A stretch of 64,000 bases of DNA, taken from positions 310,001-374,000 of the forward strand of contig JALLLT010000027.1 of the NCBI GenBank assembly GCA_025266875.1. Direction: 5' to 3'. Below, one piece after another: positions 48,268 to 58,200 of this stretch (within the stretch, counting starts at the first letter, position 1; the number at the start of each line of letters is the position of its first letter). The notes below the pieces were generated by a model. The model did not search any database. It worked only from the letters and a program-made list of their open reading frames with translations, and was not told the origin of the DNA. The DNA comes from Fennellomyces sp. T-0311 (taxonomy: Eukaryota; Mucoromycota; Mucoromycetes; Mucorales; Lichtheimiaceae). The position numbers and the translations under genes were made by a program.

Positions 48268-49317
48268 CTACTTCGAAACCAGCATAGGACGTGGATGTCG
48301 AGCTGGTTTTGGATGTTTTTCTTCGAACTTGGCAAGGTAGGCGTCTCCAATGTAATGATGGTCGCTTTCCTCTAGATTGTTGAAGTATCGAAGGATTGCG
48401 AATCCTAGGTGTGATGTGGGCATGCGCAGACATATTGCTAAGATATGTCCCTGGTAAAGTAGCTTTGCGTATGTTGTGCGCTCTACGACTGAGTTTTCTC
48501 GCCATTTTGTGTCGCCAATCGTCGATTCCGAGATCGGGTTGAATTCGTCGTTCGTTTTTACTTTCGCCGTTTTCAAGAGAGTGCGCAGGTCCTGTTCATA
48601 TAATTTGTTGATCAGAAGTCCTATGACTCCATGTGCTGGGAAGTGTACGTCGATCACTCGCTCTTGTGCCACTCCAAGCAGACGAAGGGCTCGACGGATC
48701 TCACTATGTAGCGTTCGTCTAGGCGATGCTATATATACGATTGTATATTCAGTGTTTGTGCTCTCAGCAGCTGTAAAGACACGCTGTGCCCATTGTACTT
48801 GCTTTTCCAATGGTGGTCCAGCAGTCTTCTTGACAGTGCGCTTTTGTGGTAGGAGGTTGCGACTGGTGACGGTGGCGTATGAGGCCGCTGCGTTTGGGTT
48901 GCGTCGTTGTTGATTCTGTTGTTGCTCTTGCGCCGTGTGTTGCATTTTCCGTTCTGATTTGTTTGCCTTCCATTCTTGTTCCGTGGGTTTCACAGCGGGA
49001 TGAGCCGCTTTCTCAAGTTCTGCGATTCGCGCCTTGGCAGATTCCAAGGCAGTGCGTACCTTTTCGTTCTCTGAAATCAGTGCACGCATGTTCTCGAGTT
49101 TCTTTTTTTGTTCTCGGATGCTTTGCTCTTGATCTTCCACTGTCCTTCTCATCCAATTGATGTTTGCCATCAGTTGTTGGCCCCATGGCGGAAGTTGCGT
49201 TGGCTGTTGAGGTTGCGTGAGGCCGATAGCACTATTATCAGTTGAACTAGTAAGTAGGTCATCAGCCCAGCTGTTGTTAGGGACTTTATCTGTAGCAATG
49301 GCCATCCGTCTGTTCAT
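48268..49317 (-). CDS. LINE ORF1/gag-like protein
   Basis: 349 residues, uninterrupted. After a Pro/Gln-rich start, a coiled coil at about residues 45-100 (DQEQSIREQKKKLENMRALI, ENEKVRTALESAKARIAELE) precedes a basic, Gln-rich linker and a globular part at about 185-270 (TEYTIVYIASPRRTLHSEIR, VIDVHFPAHGVIGLLINKLY) that looks like an RRM fold. The C-terminal part (LAICLRMPTSHLGFAILRYF) ends in a basic tail. Coiled coil, RRM-like and C-terminal domain is the order of type-II LINE ORF1 proteins, which bind element RNA; no CCHC knuckle is seen. Its ATG overlaps the stop of the preceding frame by four bases (ATGA). Confidence 0.75.
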   Translation of the reverse strand: MNRRMAIATDKVPNNSWADDLLTSSTDNSAIGLTQPQQPTQLPPWGQQLMANINWMRRTVEDQEQSIREQKKKLENMRALISENEKVRTALESAKARIAELEKAAHPAVKPTEQEWKANKSERKMQHTAQEQQQNQQRRNPNAAASYATVTSRNLLPQKRTVKKTAGPPLEKQVQWAQRVFTAAESTNTEYTIVYIASPRRTLHSEIRRALRLLGVAQERVIDVHFPAHGVIGLLINKLYEQDLRTLLKTAKVKTNDEFNPISESTIGDTKWRENSVVERTTYAKLLYQGHILAICLRMPTSHLGFAILRYFNNLEESDHHYIGDAYLAKFEEKHPKPARHPRPMLVSK

Positions 49318-49604
49318 TGTGCCACGGCGGAAAGTTTTAGGCTGTTGCTCAGGTGACGCCGATCTACGCTTTGTTGTGCTACGTATTCTGTGATCCCGTC
49401 ATTGCTGCACGTTGAAGGAGTGCTGCTAATAGGATAGCTTCTCGGTGTATTCGTGATAACAGATGAGAGTCGCGGTGTTGATTGCTCTTGAGCCAATGCA
49501 TGTGGGGTCACAACGGAGACGTTTTCGGGTGTAATTGTCGTGTAGTGTGGTGATATATCGAATGGAGGTTTAATTGTTGTGGTGTTACGCGTCACGTTGT
49601 TCAA
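49314..49604 (-). CDS. short upstream frame of the retroposon
   Basis: A 96-residue frame rich in Thr, Ser and Pro, starting MNNVTRNTTTIKPPFD, that ends ...AVAQ-stop in an ATGA overlap with the ORF1 start. It may be a separate leader protein translated by termination-reinitiation. Or it may be the original N-terminus of ORF1 thrown out of frame. No domain recognised. Confidence 0.4.
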   Translation of the reverse strand: MNNVTRNTTTIKPPFDISPHYTTITPENVSVVTPHALAQEQSTPRLSSVITNTPRSYPISSTPSTCSNDGITEYVAQQSVDRRHLSNSLKLSAVAQ

Positions 49605-49664
49605 GGATTATTTGTTATAAATGAACTGTAAATCTGCCGCGCACGATACTCGACAGATGTCTCG

Positions 49665-49677
49665 GGGACACCACATA
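49665..49677. repeat. target-site duplication, 13 bp (5' side of element)
   Basis: Second copy of GGGACACCACATA, joining the retroposon 5' end to the rest of exon 3 of the disrupted 2H gene. Confidence 0.95.
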
Positions 49678-50719
49678 AACTTTAGCTTCGCACTCGAAAA
49701 GTTCTCGATATCAAACCGGTTGTCCACAATGGCTTCTGTAAACTGTGGTCAGTATTCAATATCCATGGAAACCCTAGAGTACATACCCGCACAAGATAAT
49801 GATTGAAGGACCATGTCAAACGTTTCGATTTCGTTTGCATCAGTGACAAAAGCATCTGGGTTAGATCCATGTCTTTGAATCAGCTGCGTCCATTCCCTCC
49901 CATAATTTGTGAGCGGATTCGGATTCCTGCCGTCAGAGAGCTCGGGTTCTTCGGGTGCAGTTTCATACGATGCGACACTGAGATCGTCGTCGCTGTCAAA
50001 TTCAGACAAGTCTTGGTTCTATAGTAATTAAGCTATTAGAATAGATCCAACAAACTGCGCTTTGACATACATCATGATCGCTTGTCATAGCGTCGTTGTT
50101 GAAGAAAGCTGTGAAGGAAAACAGGTTCATTGTGGAAGCGGGATCTGGTGATCAGGAACAAGTGTTATGCAGAATTACTGCGGTCTCGGTTTTAATTTTG
50201 AGGATAAACGCGGTACAGTACCCTTTGTATCCATCGATTGTCAGCACTTGCAACTTTGATCTGCGTACGTACGCTTCGTGTTTTCAACCCGAAAGATACT
50301 GTATGCTCTCTAGAATGAAAGACTTATGACAGTATAATAGACCCGTGTTGCCGCTCAAATACAGATAAAACTCTTCCTCCCTCTATCTGGTGTTGCGTTA
50401 CACTTGGTTTGTCATTTTATTTACTCTGCAATGAAAGCTCGTTTACTGTACAAAAGCAGCACCAAATTTTTTCGTTTGTAATAAGACAGAGCCTATATTG
50501 ACCAAACAAAAAGCAATACATACGTGTTGAAACCACGCGAAATCACTGTACATTTCCATAGCAACGTAAGCCTCGGTTTTAAGAATCGGTATGTGCTAAT
50601 AATCCTAAGGATCTTGCGCAATAAGGTGCCAGTTCAAACACTTTACTAAGGCGATGTTTCTGCTTGGAACCAGGTACAGACGAACGCTACGCGACGAACA
50701 TGACTAAGAATTATAATAC

Positions 50720-51912
50720 GTAGTCTTTTACTTTGAACTAATCCATCTAGCATATATGCACTGACTACATATATAATTTCTGGATATAACTGAGTAAAGG
50801 CTTCAGAATGTTTGGAAGATATGTACCATGTGCTGTAGATCCTTTAAAATCCTATTGGGGAATCGCTGGCACCATAATGACCACTCCAGCTTTACTTTCC
50901 AATAACTTATTGATTAATACTTGTGTGATGAAGCATTGCCAATGAATATCGAGTAAGAGTATAGGGTCTTTATGGATATACTTGCAAGCATGTGTTCCCA
51001 GAAGTAGAAACATATATCCAGAACAAATGTAACATTACGGGCCCCTTGGTAGTCCACCCGCTTTCTCACTACAATGATGGAAATTGTCATGACTTCTCAC
51101 CATGCTATGTAGGTATTATCATTCCATTGCTTCCGTGCACTCGATATTTATCCTGTGTATAGCTCAGCAAAAATGGCGGAAATCAATGAAGAAAAAGTGA
51201 CGGCTCAGAAAAAAAAACAAAGGTCCATAAGTAGTGGATCACAAAACCATCGCACTTGCAGGTTTATTTAGCACATATTCACATTGGCCACTAACGCCAC
51301 TTCCTACACTCCCAATGCGTGCACCTGCGCCAACTCCTTGCAGCCTGGCGTGCATGTCTCTTGAGTAATAAATGCTATGACCTGCTCTGTAAGAGGTAGT
51401 GGTAGTTGCCGGTCTAGAAATAGCCAAGCTCAGATCACTACCGACGTAGTTTTGAACGGCCGAACAAGTGCCACTCAGTGTATTTTCCTGGTATTTCAAC
51501 CATTACCTGCTAAGGTTGTCATCGATGGCATTGTCAAGCCGTCATAAGGAGAAACGAATCAAGCGCAGGAGGATTGACGACTGAGAGAGAATGAACCTAG
51601 TTAGACCAAGAAAATGTCCAGGCAGCTCACACCGCAGGTGAATAGGAAGAAGGATCTGATTGGTCGGGCTGGTTAATATCATCAGAAAGATCTCTCAGTC
51701 GCATGAGGATACTTATAAAATTGCGTACATACGCATCTTTTGTCTGAATTTGTTTCGGGAAGAATTTATGCTATATCTAATAGTTTTCTTTATGACTCTT
51801 GTTCAACATGTTATTCAACGGTCTTTTGTGAATTGTAATATGTATTTCGAACCAAATTATATAACAAAACAGGAAGCGAAACTTAAACAACACGACTGAA
51901 GGAACTCGCTGC
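50720..51912. other. interval without a supported gene
   Basis: AT-rich; the longest frame (51,239-51,499, minus) has no recognisable features. Beyond the outer end of the right arm no similarity to the left flank remains. Confidence 0.45.
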
Positions 51913-52063
51913 CTATAAGCCACAAATATCTTCAGACATGGCATCTGATATCTGTTGTTATATCTTAAATTTGTACCGCAAGGAAGCGACCATATACCTA
52001 TAGGAGCAGGTCAATAAGTCTTCCAAATCGGACTCATACTTTTCAACTATAAACCACAAATAT
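51913..52063 (+). mobile_element. 5'-truncated retroposon tail, copy 2, with 17 bp duplication
   Basis: Insert 51,930-52,046 (117 bases) carries CAGACATGGCA, TTTGTACCGCAAGGAAGCGA, CCATATACCTATAGGAGCAG, AGTCTTCCAA and the end ACTTTTCAA. It is flanked by CTATAARCCACAAATAT at 51,913-51,929 and 52,047-52,063 (one mismatch in 17). It is a short 5'-truncated copy of the same 3' tail as the half-LINE. Confidence 0.85.
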
Positions 52064-53657
52064 ATGCTAATGAACTATGCGGTGTTGAGTATACATGAAT
52101 TTCATGTGCGTAAGGTGCAAAACCCCATCATAACTTATTGAATGCATCAACTGTGGAGGCTGTTCGTTCACTGTCAAATTTTTCGATCCAGTATCTTTGC
52201 ATGCTAGTCGGAAATGTAACATATGTATACGTATGAGTATTGAGATTTTAGACAATCTAATGAAGCATGTAATAGGTGCATGTTTTTCTTATATACAAGG
52301 AATTACAAACCACCATCCGTATGCAATAGAGTTCAATGTATTCGGTGTATAAATTCCGCAAGTACATACAATGTCATGCTATTTATCTATAGTGAGAAGT
52401 TTCGTCCGACTCACAAAAAGCATGATGCAGCCACAGTCATGGTAAAGTTTGCTTTCAAAAAGGGTGCTAACCAGTCAGTTATATTACCATCAATGCAATA
52501 TATACGTACAAGCATTGTCCTGTTCAAGACAACGGTGTAAGGGAGCAAAAGTAAGTCTGCTTAAAACATAGCACAAAGCATTTACTAGACATAATTGGGT
52601 TTGTAATGGTTGGATAACAGACAGGCGATACAAACAGGATATATATTATTGTGGACAATATGGTGTGTATGTTGTAGAAGCAGGGTCAGGCCTCGCGACA
52701 CAATTGGCGCTGTAGGAAATTTTGACGATCGTGTCTTCACCGGCAGGCATCGCGTCGGCGATATTCGTCAGCAAGAGGTATGTTGTAAGCATGAGTACAG
52801 GGATCCGCAAAAATACTGTGTGAAAAGAGGACATAAGACATAGACAATGCATGGATTCAGTTTCCGTGAGGATGGGGAATTTATATACGGGCTCAACAAT
52901 GCATCCACCCCTTTTTCATCTTACGTACTCCCTGCCGCAGATGTCGTCCGTGAATTGGTCATGGCTTATCGAAGGGGCCTAGACCAAATGAGGAGCACAA
53001 GGGAGAAAGAACACAGGCATCGTCTTATTGTTGCTGAGGTCGTGGGATTGCAGGGATAATAAGGTTATCGTATTTTGATGACTTGGGAACGTAGAATCCA
53101 TAAGAGGTATTGTTGGCATGGAGCATCGCTGTCTTCATGGCTTGGCGCGTGTTGTACTCTTCCGAGTGCTTCCGTATGATCTACAGTCGCCCTGTGTTAT
53201 GAGGGCCCTCTCCTCACACGCGCATTTATTCAATAGAAAACAGTACCTCGTCCTGAGGGTTCTGAGAGGTGCCATCATTAACTGTTGCTACAGGAGTGCC
53301 AAAAAAGTCGCGCTGTCCCTGCCTAAAGTTATTTTTAATATCACTTTTTTGTAAGTAGTAGCGAACGTACAAGGGAGGGGTTCGAGTGCTGGCCGGACGC
53401 TTGCCTAAACTCTTTTTTCTAATTCAATAATGATGAGATGGCGATGCTTTTCAGTCGAATTATCATGGCAATGAGCAATTTACAGAGGCGTTCGTGGTGG
53501 GGGTCGTTGTGGATTCATAAGGATTGACGGAGAGTGTAAGACGAAAGTCGAAGAGCAATATTCTCAGCTATGCGTTGTCACAGTAGGAAGGCGATTTCGC
53601 TCTCCGAGTTAAAGGGCTTCGAGCTGCCCGTAACCAGGTTTCCTTCTCTAAATCGCT
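52064..53657. other. interval without a confident gene
   Basis: Several short frames. A minus frame at 52,646-52,852 would encode about 68 residues with a signal-peptide-like core (FLRIPVLMLTTYLLL, then NIADA); a plus frame at 52,847-53,059 is unrecognised. The last few hundred bases are the RPS25 promoter. Confidence 0.4.
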
Positions 53658-54299
53658 ATGGTGAGTGTGGACATCCAAGTGGGACAGAGTGCATGGGCAT
53701 ATATCAGGGCAACGATACGCGTTTTCGATGAAAGGATGGATCGATGCATGGATATGGATTATGGATGCGGGCGGATACAGCTTCTCCTTTGAACATTTCG
53801 GTCTAACCATGCCAATGGCAATTTTAGGGCAAGAAAGATCAAGTTCCCTCCTCGTCCTCTGGTGGCAAGAAGGCCAAGAAGGTATATAGCAACATGTTGT
53901 ATTCGGAAACGTAACGAATTGCTCATGTTTTTACTTTTGGGCGGCAATTGCAGAAGTGGTCCGCCAAGAAGGTTAAGGACAAGGCCAACAACATGGTTGT
54001 CCTCGACAAGCCTACCTACGAGCGTCTCTTCAAGGAAGTCCCCACCTACAAGCTCATCTCCCAGTCTGTCTTGGTTGATCGTCTTCGCTTGAACGGCTCT
54101 CTGGCCCGCGTTGCTATCCGCGAGCTCGAGTCGCAGGGTCTTATCAAGCCTGTCTTGCGCCACAATGCTCAGGTCATCTACAGTACGTATATTCAAATCC
54201 AATTTCCAATGATATAGAGATGCTAATGGGTTCAATTTAGCCCGCGCCACTGGCGACGAGAAGAAGACCAAGGGTGGTGTTGAGTCTGACGACGAGTAA
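53658..54299 (+). CDS. RPS25: 40S ribosomal protein S25
   Basis: Four exons: 53658-53660 (the ATG alone), 53828-53881, 53954-54182, 54241-54299; 114 residues. The start MGKKDQVPSSSSGGKKAKKK is the basic, Ser-rich N-terminus. The winged-helix core follows (KWSAKKVKDKANNMVVLDKP, YERLFKEVPTYKLIS, LARVAIRELESQGLI) and the end is acidic (GGVESDDE). An intron directly after the ATG is common in fungal ribosomal-protein genes, and ATG 53658 followed by gtgagt restores the normal N-terminus. The protein sits near the E site of the 40S subunit. Codon use is strongly biased to C-ending codons, fitting high expression. Confidence 0.95.
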
Positions 54300-55285
54300 A
54301 TGTAATCATTGATGCATACTCAAAACAATAAAAAAAGAGACGTTGTCATCAAAAAAAGTTATATATGGTTATTCAGGATATGTGCGGTAGAATCCAATTG
54401 ACTGTTTAGTCTATAGCGCGAGCAACCGGTTATTCGAAACAGCTACTACTTTCTTGTATATCATTTTCTTATTTGAAGGTGTATATTTGGATTTAATATT
54501 AGTGCAGTTGAGGTAGCGTCAAGGGAACTGGGCCCCATGACGACTGATATTCAAAGCACCAGAACGCCTCCGAAGAAACGTTCTGCTTTTTTCTTGGGGA
54601 TGATTAGCGCTAAATGGCCTATTGTGTAAGATTCACACATTCAACGACTCTAATATCACGCCCTTGAAAATTTTTGACATAAAGAAAACAAGAGCTGCAC
54701 CGCGGACAAGTTTCTTTATATATTCCGTTGGAAAAAGTGACTGTTACAAAAAAGATTCTTCCGACAGCACAACGAGCGGGCACTCGATCGGCAAGCTCCA
54801 GCCAAACATAGTAGCCAACCGTTGATCAACCGTTGGATTGATACAATTGCACATAAATGTTATGGAAAAACACCATTGCGAGCATACCTGTTGTTTGATT
54901 CAAGTTTAGTTTCTGATACAAATATCCGCTGCTATGGCCGTATCTCTGACTTCGGTTTAGATGCATTAGAATATGCAGGAGCAGATCAACGTCTGTCCCT
55001 TGAATCTCAAGTCCCTCCCCCTCTGGTCCAGCCTTTGAAGTAATGAGTAGCAAATCAAACCCCACACGTGGGCTAGAGTGAATTTCGCCATGCAAAAAAT
55101 TACCTCAAAGCAGTTCTGTTCATTTAGTGGCGTTTGCGGCCTAAAATAATACACTTTTCCGTTTTTTCCTACCCTTTTACTCTTCCCCCTCATCTCTTCC
55201 TTCTTTTTTCCTTTATCCTTTTCTCATTCATTTGTTTCTCGACTCGCTCGGCTAGCTGTCTTTAGGTCCAAATATATCCAATGCG
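54300..55285. other. intergenic interval
   Basis: 3' side of RPS25, then AT-rich DNA, then a pyrimidine-rich tract (about 55,160-55,240) just upstream of the potassium-channel start. No gene supported. Confidence 0.5.
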
Positions 55286-58200
55286 ATGCTCTATACAGGA
55301 CGAACAAAAGTTAGTCAACTTGAAAGCACTAGTTATTTCGATCTTCAACAGCAACAGCCGGACGATGACGATGACGAAGAAAGCGCATTGTGTATAAAAC
55401 GGAAGCAATATGGTGCGACAACATCATCCTCGCCATCGCCGCCTTCGCCACCGCCAGCTCCAGCTATAGAGACGACAGGTCGTCGGTCGAGATCAGCAAG
55501 ACGGGATCCGTTCATCTGGGATGATTTTGTACTACCAGCATTAGACCCAAAGTAAGCAACGCAGTTTGTTGCGTGTATATGCGTTTATGTTGTTATATGA
55601 GCATATATATATGTACATATTATTGGAAGAAGATTCTAAAGCGAAGATCTAGGGCACACGAGGTAGCTTCTGCTGCTCCTCATCATAAAACAGAACCATC
55701 CTGGTTTATGCGACGGAAGCCCCCACAAGTCAACTTGAGCACCATCAGAGCCAACTATAGAATAAGCCGCAAGCGCGCCCGGTACGTTCCGACTTTTTTT
55801 TGGTTTCTAGAATTCGGCTTCCGCTGACCGTTCTCGGATAAACGCACATGCAGCGATGACAATCCCAAGGTCTATGGATTCATTGACGACGTCAAGCATT
55901 ATTTTCGTTATAACCTGTACTCATCGATGATCAAATCTATCCTATTGGCCAACCAAACCATTGTCCTTTTTGTAATTATCTCGTGGTCATGATAGTACCC
56001 AGGCGAACTATGATCACACTGACACGTGTTTTTTTGTACGTTCTCGATCGTAGGTGAATCTCGATCTCTTCGCGGACCTGCTTTTATGTAGTGCCTACTT
56101 GATTGAAATGAAGCAAGGATACGATGTTAGTCTGTCTCCACACTGGCTCTTCAAGCAGCGTTCACATGATTTATGGTAAACACGGGCAAGTTAGATTGCA
56201 GCTAAGCTTACAACAACAAAATAGGGTTTTCTGCCAGATCCTTTCTCTATGGAACATATGCTCGTTTGCTATCCGTATGCAGGCTTGTTTATATTGATCC
56301 TGAGACAACATCGGGGCTAATCCAAACTGTTTACATCTTCCATTCCGAATCAGGCTTCCTAATTACCCGATATCCTGTCTCCGTGCTTCTCAGTTTTCGT
56401 GGGCTTGTGGAGTTGATCACTTCAATTCCGCTTTTAGCTTCGCGCTTTCTACCCTATGGCCAGTACTTCTACGGTAAGATGGTTCAGACAAACACATTAA
56501 CATCTGCATTTGTTTCTGATGTCATCTTATCTTTTACCATCATGTTTTAGTTCCTTACTTTTTGCGGAGTTGGGTATGCTTACTGCGTATCAAGAGTGCA
56601 CTTAAGATCAAAGTGACCCTCCGGATGACCGGTATGTAAATGATCATCAGATCACTGAGGCAGCCAGTTCCCTGACATTGACTTCCTACATTAGATAAAC
56701 CGGTAGATGCAATCCAATATAAGCAAATATATCTCGTGGGGATGATTGTAGTATTACTCTACAATGGTATGGCCGCGTTTCAGTATTCCGAAGCTATTTT
56801 TGGAGGCAACAATTACTGTGTGCTAGATTCCTTGTATGTATGAAGTGGATATTATACTTTTTGATACTGACATTGATTTGATAGGTACGTTGTTGTCGTA
56901 ACTTTATCGACCGTCGGTTATGGAGGTAATGCCTATACCGCACAGACGTTTCAAAACCTTGTGTTCTCATCGTTTTGCAACACTAGACATCACACCTTCG
57001 GCTCCGATGAGCCGAATTGTCATGATGCTGCTTATTCTTATTACCGTAGCTGTTATTCCGAGCCTAGTGTCCGACTTTTTAGAGACAATGCAAAAACGCG
57101 ATGGTACGCGATATATTCAATACAATAGCCCCACGCGTACTAAGAGGTTTTAAAAATAGCTACCGGAAGCCAGGTCATAAAAGGTGCCGAACCTTTCATT
57201 CTCATTGTAGGTTCGTTTACCGCGGAACAAGCCAAAGATACATTGGATGGCTTTTTAAATATGGTAAGTTCGAATCATCATTTATTTTACAAATTTATAA
57301 TCTGTTTTTGTAAAGGATAACATTGACGGCAAATTATCGGTCATTTTTCTCGATACAAAGCCACTTACTGATGACCTGAAACTGCTCGGCCGGAACTCTG
57401 TGTGGGGACATCGGATACAGTTTCTCCACAGCCCTTGCCTTGTAAGGAATAGGGTTTTTTTTTCAGTGTCACATTATGATCTAACTATGGACTACTATAG
57501 AATGAGAAGGCAATGCAGCGAGCGGTAATTGGTGACACCTACGGTTTTTCAGCATTCCATTTTTAAACTGACACGTTCATTATACAGAATGCTCGATATG
57601 CCAAAGCAATATTCACAATTTCAGGTATAAAACGCATGGTTCTTCCTTTTTTATGTAGACAAATATGCGAGTGGTATTAATTCTAAAACGTTGCAGATCT
57701 AAATGCATCGGATCCGATGAAGGAAGATGAGCATAATACAGTCCGATTATGGTCATTATATTGTTATACCGCACGTTACGATGTACCGATCTACAGTTAC
57801 AACTTATCGCCGAGTACTGCTATCTATCAAAAGGTTGCCAAAGAAGTAATCTGTGTGCGACAGTTTAATCAGTATCTGTTGGCTCTGAATTGTCGCTGTC
57901 GTGGCGCATCTACGTTGCTAACCAACTTGCTGCATCAACGGGAACCATTAAACCAATATGATCGTCCCTGGGAAGCTCAATACGGTAATATATCTCTATC
58001 TATCCTGATTTTAACTTTCTAATTAAAATTACTTGGCTGTATAGATGATGGCTCCTGCAACGAGATTTACACTGCGCCAGCAGCTGCATGCATCATCGGT
58101 ATCAGCTTCTGTCGCGCAGCTTGGGTATATTATTTTTACTATTATTGGAATGACATACTCAAAGTTGTCATAGGTCCTGTATAACGAGCATCAGGTGATT

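Larger units (their letters stand above)
48023..49664 (-). mobile_element. non-autonomous half-LINE-like retroposon
   Basis: A 1642-base insertion flanked by a perfect 13 bp target duplication, absent from the matching site in the left arm. It is oriented minus: a short leader, an upstream frame (49604-49314), an ORF1/gag-like frame (49317-48268), then a 240-base non-coding 3' tail. No endonuclease or reverse transcriptase is encoded, so mobility must depend on proteins supplied in trans. The tail has no poly-A; it ends in ACTTTTCAC and contains the TACCGCAAGGAAG ... CCTATAGGAGCAGGTC block found at three other sites in the window. Intact frames and a perfect duplication suggest recent insertion. 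Confidence 0.88.
47095..50130 (-). pseudogene. 2H-phosphoesterase copy B', split by a retroposon
   Basis: Inverted copy of the gene at 33,428-34,808, with start ATG at 50,130 and stop at 47,095. Exons, introns and splice sites all match, and the second-half peptides are identical to copy B over 120 and 71 residues. A 1642-base insertion (48,023-49,664) lands in exon 3, between residues of the RFMWCP segment, so no full protein can be made unless the element is removed. Small residue changes include Lys-His-Gly to Arg-His-Gly and Gly to Asp in the NPGAF segment. Confidence 0.9.
45808..50719 (-). repeat. right arm of inverted duplication
   Basis: Reverse-complement copy of 32,839-35,921, lengthened by a 172 bp MITE and a 1642 bp retroposon plus their target duplications. 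The inner breakpoint is in what was NOP14 intron 3; the outer one is at about 50,719. The spacer between arms is about 9.9 kb and holds most of NOP14, the MDR gene and GUP1. Confidence 0.92.

Noticed and set aside
53370..53405. GGTTCGAGTGCT resembling a tRNA T-arm
   Set aside because: No matching acceptor, D or anticodon stems could be drawn around it.
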